From NCBI RefSeq assembly GCF_023330685.1, contig NZ_CP097128.1, forward strand, positions 2,232,001 through 2,296,000: a DNA stretch of 64,000 bases. The letters run 5' to 3'. This stretch comes from Conexibacter sp. DBS9H8 (lineage in GTDB: Bacteria > Actinomycetota > Thermoleophilia > Solirubrobacterales > Solirubrobacteraceae). Of the stretch, positions 42,515 to 51,085 are shown in pieces. The position numbers were made by a program, and so were the translations under genes. The first letter of the stretch is position 1, and every line of letters begins with the position of its first letter. The notes beneath the pieces were generated by a model. The model was not told the origin of the DNA, made no database searches, and worked only from the letters and a program-made list of their open reading frames with translations.

Positions 42515-42902
42515 ATGCGTCCTCGCACCCCTGCCACCCCCGCCTACATCCAGCTTGCTGACGGTCGTCGGCTCGCCTGGTCGGTGAACGGACCCGCGGA
42601 GGGTTGCCCGGTCGTCTACTGCCACGGAGCGCTCGGAACGCCGGTGGCCGCCAGCGTCGACCTGGATGCGGTGTGCGCGCGTCTCGGGGCCCGTTTCCTC
42701 GCGCCCTGGCGGCCCGGCATCCCGTGGGCGCGGAGGTCGACCTCTGGCACGGTGTCGGAGATCGCCTCGTCCCAGTCGACCATGCGCTCGCGCTCGCGGC
42801 GGCGCTCCCCTGCTGCCGGGTCCACCTCGACCCGGATGCGGGACACCACTTCTTCCGGTCACGACTCGGGACCATCCTCGCTGCACTCACCGACCCACAG
42901 CG
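42515..42902 (+). pseudogene. Alpha/beta hydrolase remnant with internal deletion and frameshift
   Basis: The first 64 codons (42515-42706) read as the N-terminus of an alpha/beta hydrolase: IQLADGRRLAWSVNG, CPVVYCHGALGTP, ARLGARFLAP. From about 42724 a different frame reads as the end of the same family: VDLWHGVGDRLVPVDHALAL with the acid, and DPDAGHHFF with the base. About 150 residues with the nucleophile elbow and lid are missing. One deletion that also changed frame explains this. It is not the partner of the intact hydrolase gene upstream, since the two N-termini differ. Confidence 0.75.
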
Positions 42903-42926
42903 GCGATCGCCCTGTGGTGGGGACGT

Positions 42927-43838
42927 TCAGGCCGCCGCGCGACGGTGCGAAAGCAACGGCGGCCGTTCGACGGTCGCCTCGCTTGAGGTGCCCGCGTAGC
43001 GCCCGTCGCGCTGAAGTCGCGTGTGGACGGCGGCGAGGACCGCGCTCGCCATCGGGCGTAGGTCCCGGAGAGCCTGGTGGGCGTTCTGGCGGACGTCGAG
43101 GTCGACCTGGGCTAGACTCTCGAGGCCGATCTCGGCGTAGGCGTCGATCAGCAGGGCGATGTCGACCCCGTAACCGGTGGCGAAGGGAAGGCTCTCGAGC
43201 AGGCTGCGACGGGCGGCGATCTCCCCGGCGAGCGGCTGGCGGATCCCCGCAAGCTCCGGGTAGAAGAGTTCGAGCAGGGGCCGGGCGGTGAGCTCGGTGA
43301 CGCGACCTCCCCCGTCGGGCAGGGTGAGGGAGCCGACCTTGAACGGGCGCCGGTAGAACCCCTTGACGAACTCGGTCCGCGCGCCACTTGACCCCGTCCC
43401 GTCGACGAGCAGCGGACCGAGCAGCCCGCGCGCGAAGTGGTCGCCGAAATCCTCCGAGTCCGCGTCCAGGAAGCAGATCACCTCACCGTCGAGGACGGTG
43501 AGAGCCCGCCACATCGCGTCTCCCTTGCCGAGCACCGGCCCGAGTTCGGGCACGAGGGCGGCCTGGTCATACACCTCGGCCCCGGCGGCCGCGGCGATCG
43601 CGCCGGTCCCGTCCTCGGAGTCGTCGACGACGACAAGCTGATCGATCACCCCGGCATCAAGTAACGGCACGAGCGCGGCGATGATCGGGCCGATCGTCGC
43701 CGCCTCGTTGCGGGCGGGAAGACAGACCGAGACCGACTCGGACCGTTCGGCCGCCAGGCGATCGGCGGGGAACGCACGGTGGTGGTGGGTGTGCGTCTGC
43801 TCCCAGGCTCGAGCTCGCAACGACATCGGCTGAGACAT
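42927..43838 (-). CDS. gpgS: Glucosyl-3-phosphoglycerate synthase
   Basis: A 303-residue retaining GT81 glycosyltransferase. Family blocks are all present: SVCLPARNEAATIG (36-49), GKGDAMWRAL (105-114), ICFLDADSEDF with the metal-binding DAD at 125-127, FVKGFYRRPF, GGRVTELTARPLL, QPLAGE and FATGYGVDI. It moves glucose from an NDP donor to 3-phosphoglycerate, the first step to glucosylglycerate, a compatible solute and precursor of mycobacterial methylglucose lipopolysaccharide. The phosphatase (gpgP) is not nearby. ATG 43838 gives the expected N-terminus. It lies downstream of the acyl-CoA reductase gene, separated by a hairpin. Confidence 0.92.
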   Translation of the reverse strand: MSQPMSLRARAWEQTHTHHHRAFPADRLAAERSESVSVCLPARNEAATIGPIIAALVPLLDAGVIDQLVVVDDSEDGTGAIAAAAGAEVYDQAALVPELGPVLGKGDAMWRALTVLDGEVICFLDADSEDFGDHFARGLLGPLLVDGTGSSGARTEFVKGFYRRPFKVGSLTLPDGGGRVTELTARPLLELFYPELAGIRQPLAGEIAARRSLLESLPFATGYGVDIALLIDAYAEIGLESLAQVDLDVRQNAHQALRDLRPMASAVLAAVHTRLQRDGRYAGTSSEATVERPPLLSHRRAAA

Positions 43839-43891
43839 CTTCGCAGGGTCGGCTATCGGTCGGCAGCTCCCGCATTCCGGCCGTCGGCTCA

Positions 43892-43921
43892 GCCGGGGGG
43901 CGGGCTCAGCCGCCCCCCGGC
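43892..43921 (-). terminator. Strong GC hairpin after the acyl-CoA reductase gene
   Basis: A perfect 12-bp stem, GCCGGGGGGCGG (43892-43903) with its complement (43910-43921), around a 6-base loop, 13 bases after the reductase stop codon on the minus strand. No U tract. Confidence 0.55.
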
Positions 43922-43934
43922 GCCACACCGACAC

Positions 43935-45950
43935 CTACCAGTGAATCCCCTTCATCAGGTGAGCGAGGGCGACCTGCTCGGTCGAGGCGCGCTCCTCCGG
44001 GTTGATCTCGCCCCGGGCGGCCGCGGAGTCGGGGAACACCTTGTAGGCGGTCGACAGGATCTGATCCACTGCCTTGGGGAAGAGCGCGTAGGCGACCTCG
44101 CCGAACGTCCCCAGACGTGTGTTGATCTGTTTGGGCTTGGCGCGGATCGCCTCGCAGATGAGGTCCGCCGCCTCATCCGGGGAGATCGTCGGAAAGCTGT
44201 CGTAGATCTTCGTCGGGGCGATCATCGGCGTCCGGACGAGCGGCATGTGGATCGTCGTGAAGTGGACGTTGTCGGAGATGCACTCCGAGCCGACGACCCG
44301 CGTCCAGGCATCGAGCGCCCCTTTGGAGGCGACATAGGCGGAGAACCGCGGCGGGTTCGTCTGCACGCCGATCGAGGAGACGTTGATGACGTGGCCGGAC
44401 CGCCGCTCACGCATCCCCGGCAGCAGCCCCATGACGAGCTTGATCGTCCCGAGGTAGTTGAGCTGGATCGTCCGTTCGAAGTCGTGAAAGCGGTCATAGG
44501 AGAGGGCGATCGAGCGCCGGATCGAGCGGCCGGCATTGTTGACGAGCACGTCGACGGCCGGATGCTCGGCGGTGATCTGCTGACACAGCTCGTCGATGGA
44601 GTCGATGCTCGAGAGGTCGGCCGAGTAGGCGTAGGACGTCCCCCCGGCGTCGGCGATCTCGCGCTGGACCTCCAGCAGCTTGTCCATTCCGCGGGCGACG
44701 AGGATCGGAATGCCACCGGCGGCGGCGATCTTCATGGCTGCGGCGCGGCCGATCCCGGAGGAGGCACCCGTGATGAGCACCGTCTTGCCGTTGACCGCAC
44801 CCTCGAAGGAGCGATCGCGGAACAGGTCGGGGTCGAGGTTGCGTTCCCAGTAGTCCCACAGCCGGGCCGCGTAGGTCTCCAGCTCGGGAACGGCGATCCC
44901 GGAGCCGGCCAGCGCCCGCTCGGTGTCGCGGGCGTCGAACTGGGGGACGAGCCGGACATGCTCGATCACCTCCTCCGGGATCCCGACGTCGGCGAGTAGG
45001 GTCCGGCGGATGTTCCGGGCCGCCGGCAGCTGCATGAGCATCCCGACCGTGCCCTTGGGAAGGGCTGCGAGCAGGCGAGTGTCGATCCGCAGGGACAGTT
45101 GGGGGGCGTGCGCGGCGCGGGCGAAGGCGTTGATCACCTCCCCGGAGCGCTGGGAGCGTGGGTTGGTGAGATGGAAGGCCTGGCCGTCGAGTCCGGGCTG
45201 GTGGGCGATGTGGTCGAGCGCGCCGGCGACGAAGTCCACGGGCACGATGTTCGTGAAGCCGAGTTCGGGGCCGACGAGGGGAAACCATCCCGGCAGCCAG
45301 TGGCGCAGCAGCTTGATCAGGTTGAAGAAGTAGTAGGGACCGTCGATCTTGTCCATCACCCCGGTGCGTGAGTCCCCGACGACGATCGCCGGCCGGTAGA
45401 CCCGCCAGGCGCCGGCGGTCTGGGTACGGACGAGCCGTTCGGCCTCGAACTTCGTCTTGTGGTACGGGTGCTTGAGCGGCTGGCCCTCGTCGAAGTAGTC
45501 CTCGCGGAACAGGCCCTTGTACTCGCCGGCCACCGCGATCGAGGAGACGTGGTGAAGGATCCCGGCGGACAGTTCGTTGGCGAGCGTCACCGCGTGCCGT
45601 GTCCCCTCGACGTTGGCGATCCGGTTCGCGTCGTCGGTGACCGTCATGTCGTAGATCGCCGCGAGGTGGAAGAAGTGGTCGATCCCGGCCTTGCGCAGGC
45701 TCTCGAGATCGTCGTCGGAGACCCCGAGCCGGTCCGATCCGAGGTCGCCGATCACCGGCCGAATCCGGCCGGACGCGTTGAGGCCGGTCTGATCCCAGCC
45801 TGAGATCAGCTGCGACAGCCGTTCCTGGGAGCGGGCGCGGACGAGAAGGTGGATGTCCGGGACGCCGTCGGGCCGGGGGGGCCGGGCGAGGAGTCGTTCA
45901 ACGAGGTTGCGGCCGATGAACCCGGTGGCGCCGGTAAGGAAGTAGCTCAC
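43935..45950 (-). CDS. Two-domain fatty acyl-CoA reductase (FAR type, SDRe-SDRc fusion)
   Basis: A 671-residue fusion. The N-terminal extended SDR has GATGFIG (7-13) and Tyr163-x-x-x-Lys167 (YHKTK) and continues with the FAR-like PVDFVAGALDHIAHQPGL. The C-terminal classical SDR (about 388-640) has GASSGIG (395-401), NNAG, Ser526 and Tyr539-x-x-x-Lys543 (YVASK). This layout and length match bacterial fatty acyl-CoA reductases such as Marinobacter Maqu_2220 and mycobacterial AcrA1-like proteins, which reduce acyl-CoA via aldehyde to alcohol, as for wax esters. GTG 45950 lies 8 bases after TAGCTT. No wax synthase gene is inside the window. Confidence 0.85.
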   Translation of the reverse strand: MSYFLTGATGFIGRNLVERLLARPPRPDGVPDIHLLVRARSQERLSQLISGWDQTGLNASGRIRPVIGDLGSDRLGVSDDDLESLRKAGIDHFFHLAAIYDMTVTDDANRIANVEGTRHAVTLANELSAGILHHVSSIAVAGEYKGLFREDYFDEGQPLKHPYHKTKFEAERLVRTQTAGAWRVYRPAIVVGDSRTGVMDKIDGPYYFFNLIKLLRHWLPGWFPLVGPELGFTNIVPVDFVAGALDHIAHQPGLDGQAFHLTNPRSQRSGEVINAFARAAHAPQLSLRIDTRLLAALPKGTVGMLMQLPAARNIRRTLLADVGIPEEVIEHVRLVPQFDARDTERALAGSGIAVPELETYAARLWDYWERNLDPDLFRDRSFEGAVNGKTVLITGASSGIGRAAAMKIAAAGGIPILVARGMDKLLEVQREIADAGGTSYAYSADLSSIDSIDELCQQITAEHPAVDVLVNNAGRSIRRSIALSYDRFHDFERTIQLNYLGTIKLVMGLLPGMRERRSGHVINVSSIGVQTNPPRFSAYVASKGALDAWTRVVGSECISDNVHFTTIHMPLVRTPMIAPTKIYDSFPTISPDEAADLICEAIRAKPKQINTRLGTFGEVAYALFPKAVDQILSTAYKVFPDSAAARGEINPEERASTEQVALAHLMKGIHW

Positions 45951-45958
45951 GGGTCGAA

Positions 45959-45964
45959 AAGCTA
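45959..45964 (-). promoter_or_regulatory. Putative -10 box of leaderless acyl-CoA reductase gene
   Basis: TAGCTT on the minus strand, 8 bases before GTG 45950. Confidence 0.45.
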
Positions 45965-46021
45965 CCGTCTGGCTGGGGGAGGCGGCGCCAGTTGCAGCGC
46001 CGGCTCACCGGGCCCGGTGGC

Positions 46022-46303
46022 CTACCAGCCGGTCTTGACCGGGCTGGCGGCCCGGGCGGCGGCTTCCGCGTCCATCTTGCGGTGCTTGCGCCGGTCCAGC
46101 CACGCCTGGATCAGCGAGAACACGACGATGATCGTCGGGAACAAACCGAGCAGGACGAACATCGTGTTCGTGATGACGATGGCGTTGGTGGGTCCGTAGA
46201 GGCCCTCCCCGCCGGTGGCGGCCGCCAGCGCCGGGCCGGCCGAGACGAGCAGGGCGAGGAACGGCCCGAGGCAGAGGATGAGGGTTCTCAATCGGCGCAT
46301 CAT
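46022..46303 (-). CDS. Small secreted or membrane protein, unknown
   Basis: 93 residues. A signal-like hydrophobic segment (LILCLGPFLALLVSAGPALA) is followed by a second helix (TMFVLLGLFPTIIVVFSLIQAW) and a basic cytoplasmic-type tail (DRRKHRKMDAE). It may be a two-helix membrane protein. No family recognised. ATG 46303 (with a second ATG at 46300) is 8 bases after TAAGAT, whose TAA is the stop codon of the upstream hydrolase gene. It lies between that hydrolase and the acyl-CoA reductase gene on the same strand. Confidence 0.7.
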   Translation of the reverse strand: MMRRLRTLILCLGPFLALLVSAGPALAAATGGEGLYGPTNAIVITNTMFVLLGLFPTIIVVFSLIQAWLDRRKHRKMDAEAAARAASPVKTGW

Positions 46304-46311
46304 GGCGGCCG

Positions 46312-46317
46312 ATCTTA
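46312..46317 (-). promoter_or_regulatory. Putative -10 box that includes the upstream stop codon
   Basis: TAAGAT on the minus strand, 8 bases before ATG 46303. Its first three bases are the TAA stop of the hydrolase gene ending at 46315. Confidence 0.5.
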
Positions 46318-47208
46318 CCGGCTGGCTCCGACGCGTGTCGCCATCTCGGAGGTGACCGCGGCGAGGGCGGCGAGCAGCGCGTCGGTGTACCGGGCGCCGG
46401 CGCCGGTGACCTCGAGATGGTCGATCGGGGCGTCGAAGATCGGGGCCTCCAGCGCGGCGGCGAGATCCCGCTGCTTGCGGGGCGGGACGACGGTGTCCCG
46501 GGAGGTGAGGACGACCGCAGCGGGGGTCGGCTCGGGGCCGAGCCAGGGGCGGCTGTCAAAGCGGCTGAGCTCGCGGCCGGCCTCGAGGATGTCGGGGACG
46601 TTGTGGCGGGTGAGCTCACAGCGCACCCAGGCGGTTTCGGGGCTCGGGTGCAGGCCGACACGGCGCAGACCCCAGTCCCAGAACCGGTTCGGCGCAAGGC
46701 GCATCAGCACACCGCCGATCTCGAGGGCGCGCCAGGAGCGTCGCAGCTGCGGATCCTGCCAGTGCTGGGCGGTTCCCGACAGCACGAGGGCGCCGACGAC
46801 GTCAGGGTGGTCACGGCGGACGAGCTGGGCGATCGCGCCGCCCATCGAGTAGCCGACGATCACGGCGGGGGTGAGAGCGAGCTCGCGAAGGACGGCGGCG
46901 GCGTCCGCGGCGCACTCGGCGAGCCGGAACGGCGTGGTCGTCCGGAGGCCGCGCCCATGGCCGCGGTGGTCGATGGCGAGCACTCGGTACCCCGCGGCGA
47001 TGAGCGGGGTATAGACCTCGGCCCAGTTGAGGTCGGCGGAGGCGATCCAGCCGTGCAGGAGCAGCACGACCGGACGGGACTCCGGCTCGCCGGGGGAATG
47101 GGCGGGGTCGGAGTCCCGCAGGAAGAACTCGCCACGCCCGTTCACCTGAACGGTGCGTGCGGCCGGGAACGGACATGGGGGCATGGGCGCGAACGTCGCA
47201 GCAGCCAT
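46315..47208 (-). CDS. Alpha/beta-fold hydrolase
   Basis: A 297-residue protein. PVVLLLHGWIASADLNW is the oxyanion region, DHRGHGRG follows, and the elbow GYSMGG places the nucleophile at Ser121. Asp in VLTSRDTVVPP and His in APIDHLEVTG complete the triad. It has the general features of lipid-ester or epoxide-type hydrolases; substrate unknown. ATG 47208 is supported by TAGACT 8 bases upstream, and the much longer upstream open frame is an antisense artefact of the ABC-F gene. Located upstream of the small membrane protein and acyl-CoA reductase genes, so possibly one lipid unit. Confidence 0.83.
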   Translation of the reverse strand: MAAATFAPMPPCPFPAARTVQVNGRGEFFLRDSDPAHSPGEPESRPVVLLLHGWIASADLNWAEVYTPLIAAGYRVLAIDHRGHGRGLRTTTPFRLAECAADAAAVLRELALTPAVIVGYSMGGAIAQLVRRDHPDVVGALVLSGTAQHWQDPQLRRSWRALEIGGVLMRLAPNRFWDWGLRRVGLHPSPETAWVRCELTRHNVPDILEAGRELSRFDSRPWLGPEPTPAAVVLTSRDTVVPPRKQRDLAAALEAPIFDAPIDHLEVTGAGARYTDALLAALAAVTSEMATRVGASR

Positions 47209-47216
47209 GCGGGTCG

Positions 47217-47222
47217 AGTCTA
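47217..47222 (-). promoter_or_regulatory. Putative -10 box of leaderless hydrolase gene
   Basis: TAGACT on the minus strand, 8 bases before ATG 47208. Confidence 0.5.
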
Positions 47223-47294
47223 GCCATCGCGCCCTCGGGTTCCCGGCTCGCGAACGGGACCCATCGCGCCACCGGCCCGCCGGCCACGGCGAAC

Positions 47295-47300
47295 TACCCT
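47295..47300 (+). promoter_or_regulatory. Putative -10 box of leaderless ABC-F gene
   Basis: TACCCT, 7 bases before GTG 47308; no Shine-Dalgarno sequence. Confidence 0.5.
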
Positions 47301-47307
47301 GGCGATC

Positions 47308-49266
<1,959 letters not shown>

Positions 49267-49300
49267 CGCGGCCAGGCGCGGCGTCCGTCCGCGGCGGCCC

Positions 49301-49306
49301 TACACT
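49301..49306 (+). promoter_or_regulatory. Putative -10 box upstream of the atypical response regulator
   Basis: TACACT, followed by GGAGGG as ribosome-binding site and ATG 49317, so this transcript would have a very short leader. Confidence 0.5.
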
Positions 49307-49316
49307 GGAGGGCACG

Positions 49317-50159
49317 ATGTCGATCTCCACCGACTCGGCGGCGGTCCGGATCGCCCTCTTGGACGACGACAGTGGACTGCTGACCGTGCTCGCGCGCCGA
49401 CTCGACGCGTTGCACTGGACCCACGAGCTGCTCAGCTACGCGCCGGCTCCCGAGCAGCTCGCCGCCCTTCGTGTGCACGCGCTCGTGCTCAACCCGGCCC
49501 TCACCGGCCTCGAGTACGTCGAGCAGCTCGCAGTCAAAGCACCGTCGGTCGGGCTGCTGCTGATCGCCGGCCACGGCACGGTCGCCGACCGAGTCCGCGC
49601 TCTGCGCGGCGGTGCCGATGACTGGATCGCCAAGCCTGTCCACCCGGAGGAGCTCGTGGCCCGGATCCAGGCGGTGTTGCGGCGACGGCGCGTCGGAGCT
49701 CAGCCGGATGAGGACGTCCCGCTCAGCGTCGGTGAGCTGACGATCCGTCCGGACCGCTTCGACGCGTATGTCGGCGGCGAGCCGGCCGGCCTCTCCCGCA
49801 AGGAGTTCGAGCTGCTGCATCAGCTCGCGGCCGCCGAGGGGAGGGTGCTCGAGCGCGAGGTGATCTACCAGCGTGTCTGGGGCTACATGATGGTGCGTGG
49901 TGACCGCTCCGTCGACGTGTTCGTCCGCAAGCTCCGCACCAAGCTCGAACGGCTCTCGCCCGGCTGGCGCTACGTCCACACCCACTTCGGGGTTGGCTAC
50001 CGGTTCGCACCTGAACCGCTCGACCCCATGCCCGCCGCCGACGGCGTCCCGACCGTCGATACCGTCCCCGCTCCCGCCGCGGCGACCAAGCCCGCCCCCG
50101 CGGCCGCAGGCCAAGCGCGAGCTGTGACGAGCGGCGCCAAGACCCCCGCCCTCGTCTGA
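49317..50159 (+). CDS. Atypical OmpR/PhoB-type response regulator lacking the phosphoacceptor aspartate
   Basis: A 280-residue protein. Residues 10-122 are a receiver domain and 132-232 a winged-helix DNA-binding domain (RKEFELLHQLAAAEGRVL, VFVRKLRTKLERL, THFGVGYRF). The acidic pocket (Asp16-Asp18) and the conserved lysine (Lys107 in IAKPVHP) are kept. At the phosphoacceptor position the protein has Asn59 (HALVLNPALTG instead of DLVLLDLMLPG), and the switch Thr/Ser is Ala84. It cannot be phosphorylated in the usual way. No sensor kinase gene is adjacent; two small membrane protein genes follow within 12 bases each. The C-terminus is a Pro/Ala tail. Confidence 0.85.
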   Translation: MSISTDSAAVRIALLDDDSGLLTVLARRLDALHWTHELLSYAPAPEQLAALRVHALVLNPALTGLEYVEQLAVKAPSVGLLLIAGHGTVADRVRALRGGADDWIAKPVHPEELVARIQAVLRRRRVGAQPDEDVPLSVGELTIRPDRFDAYVGGEPAGLSRKEFELLHQLAAAEGRVLEREVIYQRVWGYMMVRGDRSVDVFVRKLRTKLERLSPGWRYVHTHFGVGYRFAPEPLDPMPAADGVPTVDTVPAPAAATKPAPAAAGQARAVTSGAKTPALV

Positions 50160-50168
50160 GCGGCACCG

Positions 50169-50534
50169 ATGCCGACGATCTCCCCCACCATCCGCAACGT
50201 CGCGATCATCCTGATCCTCGGTGCGCTCGTAGACGTCGTTCCCGGCGGCGGTACCGCCTCGAGCACGGCGCTCGAGTTCGTCTACCTCGCGTTCCTCGGC
50301 GCCTTCGTCTGGGTCGCCGCCCGCCTCTACCGTGAGCATCGCGTCACCATCTACGCGCTCGAGGACCGTCGCCGCGCGATCGCCTACGCCGCCGCCGGGG
50401 TGATCGCCCTCACCCTCACCGGCACGAGCACGCTGTGGAACGAGGGACCGGCGGGCAACATCGGCTGGCTCGTGCTGTTGATCGGGGCCGGCTACGCCCT
50501 GTTCGCGGTGATCCGCAGCGCCCGTCAGTACTGA
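50169..50534 (+). CDS. Small membrane protein in the response-regulator operon
   Basis: 121 residues with three predicted helices (about 10-27, 33-53, 72-90) and a fourth near 95-115. A short charged loop (YREHRVTIYALEDRRRA) lies after the second helix. No family recognised. It starts 9 bases after the regulator stop and ends 12 bases before the next gene, so the three are likely one transcript. It could be a regulated target or a signal partner of the regulator. Confidence 0.7.
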   Translation: MPTISPTIRNVAIILILGALVDVVPGGGTASSTALEFVYLAFLGAFVWVAARLYREHRVTIYALEDRRRAIAYAAAGVIALTLTGTSTLWNEGPAGNIGWLVLLIGAGYALFAVIRSARQY

Positions 50535-50546
50535 CCGTCGGCCCAG

Positions 50547-51050
50547 GTGCGTGACGACGGTCTCATCCGGGTCGGTCGGCGCCTCAGTGTCGCCGGCGCG
50601 GGGCTGTTGGCGCTGTCGCTGCTGCTCACCTGGAGCCATCAACTGCCCCCGATCGAACGCGCCCGCTTTCCCGGGCCGGCGCTGTTCGGAATCCCGGCCG
50701 CCCCGAATGCCTTCCAGGTGTACGCAAGCGTCGGTGAGCTGTTCGCCGTCCTCTCCGTCGGGATCACCGCCGCCGGATTGCGGGGTCGCCCCGGAGCCGT
50801 CGCGGTCGCCCTCACCGGCACGCTGATCGCGCTCGCCTTCACCGTGCGGGCGATCCTCCACGCTCCGACCAACGGTCTCCTCCTCGCCCTGGGCCGGGGC
50901 GGTGGCGCCCACTACGTCAGCGATCCCGCCACTCCGGGATCCGGTGAGACCGTCGCTCTCTGTGGGCTCGTCCTCGCCGTGGCCGGGCTCGCCCTGATCG
51001 GGACCGCGATTCGAGCCCGGCGTGACCCTCGACACGCCGCCCGCGCCTGA
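50547..51050 (+). CDS. Membrane protein of unknown function
   Basis: 167 residues from GTG 50547. Four hydrophobic helices are predicted (about 13-29, 58-78, 82-105, 138-157). After the first helix lies a short Trp/His/Pro-rich extracytoplasmic stretch (WSHQLPPIERARFPGPALFG). No family recognised. Third gene of the probable response-regulator operon and 35 bases before uvrC, which seems to have its own promoter. Confidence 0.65.
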   Translation: MRDDGLIRVGRRLSVAGAGLLALSLLLTWSHQLPPIERARFPGPALFGIPAAPNAFQVYASVGELFAVLSVGITAAGLRGRPGAVAVALTGTLIALAFTVRAILHAPTNGLLLALGRGGGAHYVSDPATPGSGETVALCGLVLAVAGLALIGTAIRARRDPRHAARA

Positions 51051-51072
51051 TCGAGCCGGCGGATGCGGCCTC

Positions 51073-51078
51073 TACCCT
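51073..51078 (+). promoter_or_regulatory. Putative -10 box of leaderless uvrC
   Basis: TACCCT, 7 bases before GTG 51086; no Shine-Dalgarno sequence. Confidence 0.5.
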
Positions 51079-51085
51079 CAGAGGC

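Noticed and set aside
40672..42537. Longer version of the hydroquinone-reductase-like gene (621 codons)
   Set aside because: The extra N-terminal part is antisense to the hydrolase gene; the family length and the -10 box support ATG 41613.
42604..42999. A separate small gene with a hydrolase-like C-terminus
   Set aside because: Better explained as the displaced end of the deleted hydrolase pseudogene; there is no N-terminal domain or start signal.
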